Notes under the pieces: model-generated
Told to the model about the DNA's origin: nothing
The model's input: only the letters and a program-made list of their open reading frames with translations
Database searches by the model: none
Assembly: GCA_034008185.1 (NCBI GenBank)
Contig: CM067081.1
Location: 156,332,258 to 156,396,257 of the forward strand
DNA length: 64,000 nucleotides
Source: Gorsachius magnificus
Taxonomy: Eukaryota; Chordata; Aves; Pelecaniformes; Ardeidae
Direction of reading: 5' to 3'
Position numbers and translations under genes: made by a program
Shown: one piece after another, positions 24,904 to 36,133 of the stretch
How the letters are laid out: every line of letters begins with the position of its first letter
How positions within the stretch are numbered: position 1 is the first letter of the stretch

Positions 24904-27900
24904 GTGGAGCAAGGGAGGCAAAGCCATCCCCTTCCCCCCCTTCCCCAGCTCCCTCCCCCAGACACCATGCCAAGGGGGCGTTCTCCCTACACGCCCCCAC
25001 CCACCCACCCCTGGCACATGGACAAGCTGTTCCATGCCGGCCAGCCTCTGCGAGTCCCACCCCAGTGCGTAGCAGCTCTCCAGCATATTGTTTCTATCTG
25101 CACCCAAAGTGGACAAGCGGCATGCTTTGAATTAACAGCCTTCCTCTTCCTGATCAACATCAGCTGCTGTTTTCATTTTCGCATGTCAACACGCCGTCTT
25201 CGCTTCAGCCTTGCCCCCATCCATTCCCACCACTGTATGCACATTCAGCCTCAGGTAGGCTTCCCATTGGGGCTTGATCCACATGACCAGAGATCAGATG
25301 TTCTCCAAGATCCACTCTTTGGATGCCAGATTCGAGCTGGGGAGGGCTGAGCAGCAGCTCAGGTCCTTTAGTAGGACCTTTTGGGCTGCATCAAAGAGGT
25401 CAGAGAGCAAGAGACATCGCTCCACACACCAGGCACTGGAGAGAGACATACAGTGTAAAGGAAGCATGAGACAGGAGTTAGCTGCGTGAACCTCACACTG
25501 GGATATGAGTCTGGATACGGAGAAAGGGAAGAAGGTAAAGGAAGGAAAGGAGCAGGAAAGAGCAGGTCAGAGTAGGATGCAGCGGAACTGCAGAAGATGT
25601 ATGTGTGCTTGTATATATGTGTCAGCCATGGAAAGCTACAAGGAGAATGAAGTGGGGGGGCATAAATGATTTCAGAAAAGGTTGGTAAAGGTTTGATATA
25701 AAAAAGCCCAGATTTGGTTTAGAACGAGTCACCAAAACGGGTTGAGGGAATAATGAAAAGTTGTAGGTCAACACCAGAGAGCAGGTGAAAAAAAGCCCAA
25801 CTGGTCAAGTATCTACCTTGCTATTTGGCAAGATTAAATCTGTACTGAGACAAGCTGTGTCAAGGCAGGTAATCTTGCATATTTTTGCGATGAAGATAAA
25901 TTCTGTGGAATAGAGAAATCATCTCTTAGCAGTTACTTTAGCCTTTAGGGAAGCCTTCATTGCATGCACCAGTGCAAACTCAGGTTGGCGAATACTAACA
26001 AAGACTTACCGTGATTTATTGGTACTTACAAAATCCAATAGCTGCTAAATCCGACCAGCCTTATAGTAGGAAAACTGAGTGGAGCCACTTTTCAGGGGTC
26101 TCACTCTGAACCCATATCAAACCCCATGACTGTGGAGTCAGAATCGAGCCCACTGAAATTCTCGACTGTATAATGTTTACCTGAAGTAACTCAGCGCCTT
26201 GGGCGCGAACACGTCCCTTTTTCACAAGAGCTGCTTGTTTGTGCATCCTGCAGCTGCACGCAGGGGCATAAAGTCACTTTCTGAAGTGAGCAGCAAGCCT
26301 GTGGCATGGGCTGGCAGGCCAAGGTAGACAGCCAAACATGATGCACACGCAACACGCTGGGCCCTGCTGACAGCGTGGCAGGAGGCTGGGGCAAGGAGAG
26401 ATGAGGCAGTAGGAGAAAGGGAGGTTAACTTTGGTAATTGCCATCAGTATAAAAACTACTATTTTTTAACTGCTCAGCCAAGAAGTTCACTACAGGAGGC
26501 AGTATTTTGGGTCCTGTGTTTGTGCAGCAACCAGCGCAGTCCTATCCATGATAGGGACATTGAAGGCCACCTTGCAAAAACAAAAAACCCAGCAGTGAGA
26601 TGATGACGCTGACAACACTGATTATAGTAGCCCCTGTGCAGGGCAGGACAACCTCCAGCAACTGGTCTTGTTTACTTTCCCCACACACCACGCCTCACTA
26701 CCTGGTATATTTTTCAACTAGATTTTAAAAAACTTAGATGTGCATCCTAAGGCTGGCCAAAATAACTGTGGCATCCAAAGTCATAAACTATATTTTTCTG
26801 TCATTTGTTTGTGCCTTCCTTTTTCTTTCTTTTTTTCCTTCTCTTTTCACTAGCCTTTGATCAATCTTTTTTCCTTCTCTGAGGCTTTTACATGCATTTA
26901 GACTTTTTTTCCTTTCTTCCATCCCTTTTCTTATGTATTACACCCTCTGTTCACTCTACATGGACAGTAACAGCAAGGCAAAGTGAAATAACGGGTATGC
27001 AAAATATTGCTCATGCCAAATCCTCATAATTATCTGTTTTGACTCCTCCTACCCCCTCCCATTTTTTTCTATTTATATTGCAGTCTTATCTCTTACTCCT
27101 ATTACTACATAATCATAACAATATCACCAGTGTGCTGCCACCAGTTCACTATTTAATCAGCTTGGACTGTCAGAAGTTGCCTGGTAGCAAAAGGCACTTG
27201 GCTGGGGAAAGCAAAGCTCCTTCTTGCCAGAAGGAATTGCCAAATTCTCTTGTTTTGGAGCAAAGGGGAGTGTGGGGTGGGGGTGGGGGTGTGTCCAGTG
27301 CCATCACAGTATGAGCACACGATTGCATCAGTACTGGTTACCTTGGACCATTTCAGAGTCCAAATTGCCTGAGCTTCCCTGTACTCTTTGAAGTGCCAGT
27401 TCAGCGTATGGGTTCATCCCCCTGTGGTGACATCGCTAACTGGGATTTCCCACTTGGGTTTCAAGTTGCCCCATGTGTCAGGTTCCCTGTACTCCGGGGG
27501 AGCACCTGAACTTTGGGTCCACTAGTCCTGCTCTGGGCTCTTGCTGCAGCGCTGTGCAACCCCACTCCTTTCAACCAGAAGCAGATACGCACTGATGTCC
27601 CGCATCATCGCCTCCATCTAAAACAACCTTTTTGCCATTGGAAACACACATCTTCTTGGGACACACACATGCACATGCACCACACGCTGGCTGGGCTGCT
27701 CAGCCCCAACTGAGAGGGCTCTTTGCACTGAAAGTTGGCTGGTTCCCCCGACTGGCATGATGCAAGTTCAAAGGGCCACGGACTTTGGCTGCTTTTCAGG
27801 CTGCTCTTTCCCGCCTCTGCCTTTAGCCAGTATTTGCAGAGCGGTGGCTACCACGTAGCTGCGTGTTTTCTGGTTTGGGCAGGGATGCCCCTTCCCGTGC

Positions 27901-28237
27901 AAGGACACTGGGGCTGTCCTCAGCCTGTGGCTCCCCTCCTGCCCTGCTGCTTCAGGGTGTCCCAGTCGGTTTGAGGGAGCAGTGAGCAATGGAGAGTGGC
28001 TTTTCTAGTGGGACCAGAAGCTCTGGAAAAATTTTCCAAACGCAGAATCAGTGAGTATCTCAGGGGAGATGTGTGTGTGTGTATGGCTGAGGCGGGTGGG
28101 GGTGTGTGTGGGGTGTGTGTGTGTGTGTGTGTGTGTCCCCTTACCGATATTGTGTATGCATTTGCCAGAGGTGTCCGGGTGCTGGAGCTCTCCGTGACGT
28201 GACAGCTGGGCTGCATTTACCTCAACACCCCAGTCTG
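24904..28237. other. Intergenic, PAH upstream region
   Basis: This is unique sequence without a recognisable gene. It holds a polypyrimidine-rich stretch (about 26819-26940) and a GT-rich microsatellite at its right end. A weaker HNF1-like half site (ATTAAC) lies near 25129-25134, about 260 bp upstream of the estimated PAH start. Open frames here are short and featureless. Confidence 0.7.
28071..28136 (+). repeat. GT/GGGTGT microsatellite
   Basis: Alternating GT with G-rich interruptions, ending in an uninterrupted GT tract of about 12 units. Confidence 0.95.
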
Positions 28238-28239
28238 GG

Positions 28240-28815
28240 TGCTGGTTGCAAAACCTCCCAGCCACATCCCCCCTCCTTGCAGAGCCGGGCTCCCCGATAT
28301 CTCCTGCAGCCCGCTGCTAAACGCTTTTTGGCTGCACCCCATCCCTTCCCCAGACGAGTCCCCCCCCCCCGTCCCCTTCCCCCCGGGACGCGGCGTGGCC
28401 GGGAGGTGGCACTGTGCCTTCACGGCACCGGCCGCCGGGGCCGGCAGCGGGGGCGGGGGACACCCGGCCGTCCCAGCCGCCTGGCCTGAGGGGGGTTTGG
28501 GGGGTGGCTGCCTCCCAGGCTGCGGCAGGCATCACCCAACCCCCCCTCCCACCCCTCCTGCCGGGGGACCGCCGCGGCGGAGGCGCCGGGAAAAACACAC
28601 ACGCACCCACACCCTCCCCAGCCTCCAAAATTTAACTCTCCAAAGAGCGGCGGTGGGGGGAGGCGGGGGCAGCCCGGTGTGATTTATCCCCCGGGGCTGT
28701 GATGGACGCGGGACGCGTGGCCGCACAATGGGGGCTCCCGGCGGGGCCGGCGGGCGAAGGGCCCCGCTCCGCGGGAGCGGAGGGCCGGGGGTGCCGCGCA
28801 GCCGGGACCCGCGGG
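28240..28815. promoter_or_regulatory. Small CpG island between PAH and ASCL1
   Basis: The stretch is clearly GC-rich with many CpGs (dense at 28380-28480, 28555-28590 and 28705-28815) in AT-balanced surroundings. Several overlapping open frames on both strands are low-complexity Pro/Gly/Arg translations typical of CpG islands, not proteins. It could be a distal promoter or a CpG-rich enhancer of either neighbour. Confidence 0.7.
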
Positions 28816-28845
28816 ATTATGCCCTAATTGGCAGCCCAAGAAATG

Positions 28846-28847
<2 letters not shown>

Positions 28848-28877
<30 letters not shown>
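28848..28877. repeat. Poly-T tract (30 T)
   Basis: An uninterrupted run of 30 T directly right of the small CpG island. No transposon body is attached to it. Confidence 0.97.
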
Positions 28878-29325
28878 CCCAATCAAACTGTACTTAGGTT
28901 AGCACAAGACCTGATGTAGCTCATTAGCATGAGCTGTATCTAATATGTTAAAACAATTATTTTTGCAAAGCGATGAGTGTTCATCCCAAGACGCCTTTCG
29001 AGAAGAATTCAGCAGTGTCCCTGGGCAAACGTCATTTTTAATTCTTCAGGGGGGGACAGGCTTTATTCCTCTTGTAGATGTTACAACGCTAAGAAAACTC
29101 ATACAACTTGCTATCCCCAGAACCAGCCTCCCTCCACCCTGGGCAACGATTACTCACGAACACGGTTTAATGCTCAAAGTCCTTCTTTCTGTACAGGGAC
29201 CCTTAGGAAGAGGCATTAAAGTTTATCAAGTATGCAAAAGTGTAGGCAGATGCTCCTTGAAAATTACTTACCCCAAGAAACAGCCGCCAGGGAAAAACCG
29301 CTTTCCTGCCTTCTGAAAGTAGCAA
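28878..29325. promoter_or_regulatory. Candidate conserved element upstream of ASCL1 (A)
   Basis: A unique AT-balanced block with homeodomain/POU-type words. It includes the inverted repeat AGCTCATTAGCATGAGCT at 28918-28935 (7-bp arms around TAGC), which on the minus strand reads CATGCTAAT, fitting the class III POU pattern CAT-N2-TAAT. It lies 4.5-5 kb upstream of the ASCL1 start. Confidence 0.3.
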
Positions 29326-29405
29326 AGTTTTGAAAATTATATTCACACGGAAACTGTTTCAAAATAAATTTACCTCTAAGGGGTCGCCGCCCCCTCCCTC
29401 CTAAT

Positions 29406-29545
29406 TGCCTTTTTTTTTCCCCCTTCCAAGTCTGTATTATGTTTCTTCAGGTTGCGCCAACTATTTATTTATCTTTATTCTTTCTCCCTTTCTTTTCATT
29501 CATTATTCTCTCTCCCTCTCTTTTTTTCTTTTCCCCCTTCCTTGT
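29406..29545 (+). repeat. Polypyrimidine-rich low-complexity tract
   Basis: A T/C-rich run including TTTTTTTTTCCCCCTTCC and CTCTCTCCCTCTCTTTTTTT. It appears to be simple sequence. Confidence 0.7.
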
Positions 29546-29639
29546 GTGTGTGGCTTCTCGGTCTGATCTGTAGCTTGTTACCACCCACTGCACGCTCTCT
29601 CCTGCAGCCGAGGTGTTTCTATACAAACTTCAGCGTCCA

Positions 29640-30010
29640 GTTGTCATATTAATTATTACACTGAGTAATGACTGAAATAGTCAAAATAAGGGGAGACTCA
29701 AGAGAGCTTTTTCTTGCTGCTCAAAGATTCAGCAAAGAAGCCTTGCAACAAAGCACTAATTGGTCCCCAGAAATACTCTGACAAGGCATGGAAGATAGGT
29801 TTCATAAAGCCCAGCAATTGTGAAGGGGGAAAAGATCCTTGAATAGACCCCACGCTTCTTTTCTAAACTCTCTTGCTGAGCAAAAAATGGACTGCTTCTT
29901 GAATACTGGACTGATCTTGAATGCTATACCCAGCAGAGAAAAAAATGCACCATTTATTGTAAGTTTTTTTTCCAGCTATTCATGTGTTCTATGTGGAGAA
30001 TAAGCTGGTT
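29640..30010. promoter_or_regulatory. Candidate conserved element upstream of ASCL1 (B)
   Basis: A unique block of even composition with words such as CATATTAATTATTACA, GCACTAATTGG and AACAAAG. It is free of repeats and open frames. Its look and position (about 4 kb upstream) suggest a neural enhancer, without direct proof. Confidence 0.3.
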
Positions 30011-30067
30011 TTGTTTACCATGAAAGACCTTTTACTTTATTTTCACTCTTGGGGGGGACGCTGGAAA

Positions 30068-30092
30068 GGGGAGGGGGAGGGCGAGGGGAGGG
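30068..30092 (+). other. G-quadruplex-forming motif
   Basis: Five runs of three or more G separated by one to three bases (GGGG-A-GGGGG-A-GGG-CGA-GGGG-A-GGG). It stands alone in AT-rich surroundings. Confidence 0.7.
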
Positions 30093-30418
30093 AGAGAAAC
30101 ACATGTGCCCAAATCCAGACGAGCTGCCTACTGTAACAAAATGGAGTGTAACAAATCCTACAGAAGTCCCGAATGTATCGATTCTTTGAAGATCTATATA
30201 GATTAACGACTTTCGTTCTGCTTTTCCAAGACGGCATTTAATCATAACGTAAATGGCCTTTAAAAAAGAAAAGGGGCAAAAAGAAGGAAAAAAAAAAATA
30301 GGCATAACAAAGTTTTTTTTTTAAAAAAAAAAAAAGGCAAGGACTTCAAAAGGCCTCATGAGTGTGGCTACAATTTAGGCACACAAAAAAAGCCACTATA
30401 AAATAATAAATTGAATTT

Positions 30419-30439
30419 AAAAAAAAAAAAAAAAAAAAA
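30419..30439. repeat. Poly-A tract (21 A)
   Basis: An uninterrupted A run; another T10/A13 block lies at 30313-30335. They follow AT-rich DNA and sit just before the long open frame starting at 30457. Confidence 0.95.
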
Positions 30440-30456
30440 GAAGGGAAAAAAGCCCA

Positions 30457-31284
30457 ATGAAAAGGGCAAGGGCTATTTATCATTATGTTAGAATTAAGAA
30501 TTTCAAAGTGCAGGTGCAGGACTGTGCATACGAGCGGGTGGAGGCAGGGGACCTTGAAACAATATTTATTATCTATAAATCTGGCAGCCCCAACCTGCAT
30601 AGTGAGCAGAGAAGGGAGCTGGCGAGATCGGCATTACCTTGGACAACGCGGGGGGCGAGGTTGCTCCCCGGCGGCAGTGGATGGCTGGGGACCCGCTGGG
30701 TGAAGGGAGGAAAAGGCTCTGCCCTGCCCCTGCACCCCCAGGCCCCGGAGCTGGGGGAGCCGAGTGGGGACAGAGCTGGGGGGGGCAAAATTATGTGCAA
30801 GTTACACTCAGTGACCTCCAGGACTGGCATCTTTTGCCCTTTTAAGAGCCCTCTGAGACTCGAGAAGGAAGAACCCAGGAACTCCAGCCTCATTCTGCTG
30901 TTTCGGAGAAAAAGGGCAGGAATGTCCCTACACGGTCTTTTCAGGCCGGTTCTGGTAGTGGGCCACTCCAGAAGAATTACTCTGTTTAGGTACACATACA
31001 GTTTACAGGGCTGCAAGTATTTTGATATTTCTGTTGGTCCTTCCCAAAGCACTGGGATGCGCATCACAGGGCTGGTTCATTACTGTTCTTTCACTCATGT
31101 GACGTCACAATGCAGAGCTGGGGATGTAACAACTATTTCCAGCGCAGAGAATTCTGATGTCAGACAAGGGACGTTGAACAAACCAGCCAGAAAACTTGGA
31201 ACTGAAGAGGGAGAGCTCCCTACACAGGACATAAAAATGAATGATTTTATCCTGCTTAGGTCTGTCTGTCCTGCCCAGGTGTGA
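30457..31284 (+). other. Unexplained 275-codon open frame
   Basis: An ATG-initiated open frame of 275 codons outside the CpG islands, 2.9 kb upstream of ASCL1 on the same strand. I recognise no domain, signal peptide, membrane segment or repeat. The predicted product is basic and of mixed composition. The ATG has A at -3 but A at +4. It contains the CRE at 31100-31107, and the opposite strand is open for 164 codons at 30573-31067, so it may be chance in sequence with few stops. I list it as a candidate only. Confidence 0.15.
31100..31107. promoter_or_regulatory. Full palindromic CRE
   Basis: TGACGTCA, the complete CREB/ATF consensus, is preceded directly by CATG so that an E-box CATGTG overlaps its left end. 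It lies about 2.7 kb upstream of the ASCL1 core promoter. Confidence 0.55.
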
Positions 31285-32560
31285 TTAAAATAATTTAATA
31301 TCTTTCACATGCAATGAGACAGAAGGCTAAAAATCAGAAAGAAATTCAGTGACCAGTGTAGAGGGCCCTGAAATAAGTATGACAGAGGTTAGACCAGACA
31401 GAACTACTTCACCTTTTTCATCATACATGTGCATTAAAATCTGCCACGTTAAAAATTACCGAAAGACTAGTTAGCAGGTTTGCTTTAAGGTTCTGTCATA
31501 CGACGTTGGTGCCTATCTCTGTTTTAACTCACACACCCAGCCGGGGTCAGGGATGCAGTGGTAGATGATCAGAAGTGATCTCTACAGCTCCAGGCTGCCA
31601 TAATTGAGGCCAGCAGCAGAGCAGGGTTTATTTTTGTGCTCATTTCCACCAAAACCGGAACAGGGACTTGTGCAGGTCCCCTCCTTCCGTGCTTTAGCGC
31701 TGGTGTGAGCACCAGGGATGAAAGCCACTTGGCAGGGACTTTCTAGAGCCGTAATCTCACCCACGGCAAGACTGTCATACCATGGCTCTGCTTTTTTTTC
31801 GGAGGTTAGAGAGCACTCGCCTCTGAGTTTTCAGAGTGGAGGGGTGCAGAGAGAGGTGGAGGTGAGACAGAGCTGAAGGCATAAAATGTGTTAAGGTTTG
31901 CACAGATACGTGGATATGTGAAAGGCAGGAGGGCAGGGAGAGAAAGCCATGCCAGGGTCCTCGCTGCTGCTCATGCCAAGAGCAGGGCCACCCACATGCC
32001 CCAGGGGCCGGTGTGACCACCACCTCATGCCAGCCTCAAGCTCTCAGCACCCCAGCGCTGCTTTTCCACATTTGGCCTCGAGTCACAAGCGAGACCTCAC
32101 CCGGAAGCAGGGATCATTTCCCCCATGTAGGCCAGGTCCATCCTGACCCTCTGGTTACAAGCAAATGCCATCGCCCACTGGGAAGGGTGGGTGACCTGCT
32201 CCCACTTCACAGGGTGCCACGGGAGGCATCAGGGGCTCGCAGAGGTCCTCGGGACCAGCAAGCGGACAGCGTGACCTGGGAAATGAGCTCTGGCAGCAAA
32301 GGGAGAGCTGACCCCACATCTGCTTGCTGTGCTCAGTGCACCCAGACTTTACGCCACCCTCTGAGAGAAACCAGCTTGCCCCCATGCCTGTGGCAGCACT
32401 GTGGCACCCAGACCTCCCGGGTGCCGTCCCCTTTGGATGTGCCCGAGGGGGGTTTATTCTTTCTCTCCCGATTGGGCTCGCCCCTCGGCACTCAGCATCT
32501 CGAAGGGGTAACTCCGGGTGACTTCTCCCGGGGCTGTGCACGCCGCTGCTCCCAGCAGCG
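31285..32560. other. Intergenic, immediately left of the ASCL1 CpG island
   Basis: Unique sequence rising in GC content towards the right. I see no recognisable gene, RNA or transposon; open frames of up to 185 codons (32013-32570) have no recognisable features. Confidence 0.6.
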
Positions 32561-33370
32561 CTCCTCCTAACGACACCCGCACCGGTTCACCCGCCGCTGT
32601 CGCAAGCTAATAGAGCCATCAGGCCGCCCGCGGAGCGTGTGCCATGCCGAGCGCAGGCGGCTCCGGCCGCTCGGAGGGGAGCAGCCCCCGGGACACTCAC
32701 GGAACTCAGGCTGGCGGCGCCCGGCCAGCGAAGGGAAGCGGTCCCGGGCATCCCGGTGCTCCCCAGGGCCAAGGAAAACACCGCCCTTTCGCGGTCCCGC
32801 AGGCGGAGAGGTTTCCCTTCCCGGCTGCCCGCGCACACGCACACGGCGCGTCCCGGCCCGGCAAGGGCCTTCCGCCCGGGCGACGCCTCCCCGTCCAGCC
32901 CGGTCCGCACCGCGGCTCTGCCCTCCGAGCCCTGCCGGCTGCCACGGGGGTCGCCCTCAGCCCGCGAACCCCCGGCGGCAGCCGGAGCGGAGGATGCCCC
33001 GCACCTCCCGGGGCTGCCCGCACCTGCCCGCACCCCGGCTCCCCCGGGGGGCCACCCCCTCTCTCGCCCTGGCCCCGCCGCAGCAGCGCCCCGGCGCGCA
33101 CCCCGCCTCCGCGGGGAGCGGGGGAGGACGCGGCAGCGAGCGGCCGGGCCCCCCCGGCCCCGGGGGCCCCCCCGCTTCCCTCCCGCCTGCACCCCCGGTC
33201 CCGGCGCCGCGACTCCCCCGCCCGCCCCGCTCCCCCCGAGCCCCCTCCCCGCGGCGGCCCACGCGCGCCGCCTCCCGCCCCGTCGGGCCGCGCCCGCCGC
33301 CGCCGCCGCCCCGCGCGGCGCCCTGGCGCGGGTGTTTGCTCAGGGCCGGGAGCGCGGCACGCGCCGGGCG

Positions 33371-33376
33371 CACGCA
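33371..33376 (+). promoter_or_regulatory. Possible HES-type class C site
   Basis: CACGCA within CGCACGCACTTGCAACAAC, an island of lower GC in the CpG-rich upstream region. HES1 is known to repress human ASCL1 through a class C (CACGCA-type) site in its proximal promoter. The match here is by motif and rough position only. Confidence 0.3.
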
Positions 33377-33510
33377 CTTGCAACAACAAACCCGCGAGGG
33401 GTGGGGGCGGCGGGGCGGGGGCGGGGGAGCGGGCACCGGGGGCGGCGGAGGGGGGCGGGGGGAGGCGGGGCCGCGCGGCGGCCAGCGCGTGTGCGCCGGG
33501 GGCCGCGGGG

Positions 33511-33588
33511 GTGTGTGTGTGTGGGGGGGGGGGGGTGTGCGTGTGTGCGTGTGTGTGTGTGCGCGCGTGTGCCCCCCCCCCCCCCCCC
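33511..33588 (+). repeat. Compound GT / poly-G / GT-GC / poly-C tract in ASCL1 promoter
   Basis: The order is (GT)n, a run of 13 G, (GT/GC)n alternating purine-pyrimidine sequence, then 17 C. It can form Z-DNA, G-quadruplex or an intramolecular G/C hairpin. Exact run lengths are likely to be unreliable in assembly. Confidence 0.95.
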
Positions 33589-33724
33589 GGCCCCCTCCCC
33601 GCGCGGAAAAGGCGGCGGCGCTCCGCGGCCCGCGGCCGCTTACGGCAAAGCCGGGGAGCGTGGAAGGCGCAAGGTGCAGAGCGTGCGTGTGCGTGTGCGA
33701 GCGCGGGGGGGCGGCGGGGGGCGA

Positions 33725-33728
<4 letters not shown>

Positions 33729-33760
<32 letters not shown>
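33729..33760 (+). repeat. (GT)16 microsatellite next to ASCL1 core promoter
   Basis: Sixteen uninterrupted GT units end 33 bp upstream of the TATA-like element, followed by an AGGAGA plus G-run segment. Confidence 0.97.
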
Positions 33761-34752
<992 letters not shown>

Positions 34753-34774
34753 ACGCCGGCGGCCCCCGCGGCAG

Positions 34775-34991
34775 GTGGGTACGCGCCCGCGGAGGGCTGG
34801 GGGGAGGCCGGGGCGGGGCGGGCCGGGGACGCGGGGTGGCGGGGGTGCAGCCGGCGGCGGCGGGGGTGCGCGGCCGGGGTGCCCCGCAGGCGGGCGCCGC
34901 GCGTCCCGCGGTACTTACGAGCGGCTCCGGCAGCCCGGCGCTGCGCTGGTCCCGGCGCGGCTCTGATCTCCTCTTTCTTTTATTGTTACAG
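34775..34991 (+). other. ASCL1: ASCL1 3'UTR intron
   Basis: A donor GCAG|GTGGGT 22 nt after the stop codon and an acceptor CTTTTATTGTTACAG|GACAG with a clear pyrimidine tract enclose 217 bp. ASCL1 is a two-exon gene in mammals with its intron in the 3'UTR, which supports the model. The junction lies too close to the stop codon to trigger nonsense-mediated decay. Confidence 0.7.
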
Positions 34992-35654
34992 GACAGTTGC
35001 AAAAGGGAAAAAAACAAAAACCAAACCGACCCAGAAATACATGACACACAGAAAGGCAGACAAAAATCCACCCAGAGAAAGAACCTGTTGCGTTTCCCTC
35101 TCCCCCGCCGTCGGAGGGCGGTGCGGGCACGTCTCTCGGCGGGCGGGAACAGCGCTGCGCGCCGCGGGGGCGGTCGGGGCGGCCGCCCCCAGCCCCGGAG
35201 CCCGGCCGGCCTTTGCACTCCGTCGCGCCGCCACGGACTGCGCCCCGGCGGAGTGGGTGTCCCGCGGGGGAGCCCCGGGCGGCGGGGAAGGGCGCTGGGC
35301 TCCCTGGCCCGCGGAGGGGCCCTTCCTCCTCCCCGGCGGCGAGGCGCCCCCCTCCGCACCCCGCCGCCGCGGCCCTGCAGAGACTGGCGGTCATCACCCT
35401 GCGGACAAAGCTAGCGCCCCGACGTCTGTGGAGGTGTCGAAATTAAGCTATGCTGTACTCAAAGAAGCCCCCGGAGCCCCATCTCTCCCCCCCACCCCCC
35501 ACCCCCCCGCGCCCCCTTCCCCTCGCTCCGGCTGTTCCCCGTTTCCATCATAGAATGCTTCCAATCTTTTTTTTTTTTTTTTGTGAATTTTTTTATTATA
35601 AGAAAATCTATTTGTATCTATCCTAACCAGGTTGGGGATATATTAAGCTATTTT

Positions 35655-35662
35655 TGTACATA
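35655..35662 (+). promoter_or_regulatory. Pumilio response element-like word in ASCL1 3'UTR
   Basis: TGTACATA fits the PUM consensus TGTANATA in the conserved AU-rich part of the 3'UTR. Binding is an inference. Confidence 0.35.
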
Positions 35663-36127
35663 AGAGAGAGAGAGATTTATAGGGGTTTTGTACAAATGGT
35701 TTAAAATGTGTATATCTTGATACTTTTTTTAATATGTAATGCTTATTACCTCTTCATGTTTAGACTCGTAGTCGACGTTACCTTACAACTGCCATTTTTG
35801 TACGTGGTTTTGTAAAGGACTTGGATTTCCTCCAGATGTACTTTAGCACCAACGTGTCTTACTTTATAGAAACTTTGTTAATGTATTAATAATGTTATTA
35901 AACAATGTTCAAAGTGAACAAAGTTTATGCAGCTATTGTCCAAACGCAAAATGGTAGCCATTTGTTTTTATATGCTGCCTTTTGGAAAAACAAAAACAAA
36001 AACAAACCAACAACAAAAAACCACAAACAAACAAACAAACAAGCCCCGTGCCACTGCCTTTTCTTAGTCTTTTATTACAAACTTACAAAGGTCCTGTATA
36101 ACCCTGTTTTATACAAACTAGTTTCGT

Positions 36128-36133
36128 AATAAA
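36128..36133 (+). terminator. ASCL1 polyadenylation signal
   Basis: AATAAA followed by a T-rich stretch; cleavage is expected about 15 nt downstream. An alternative ATTAAA is at 35897-35902. Confidence 0.7.
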
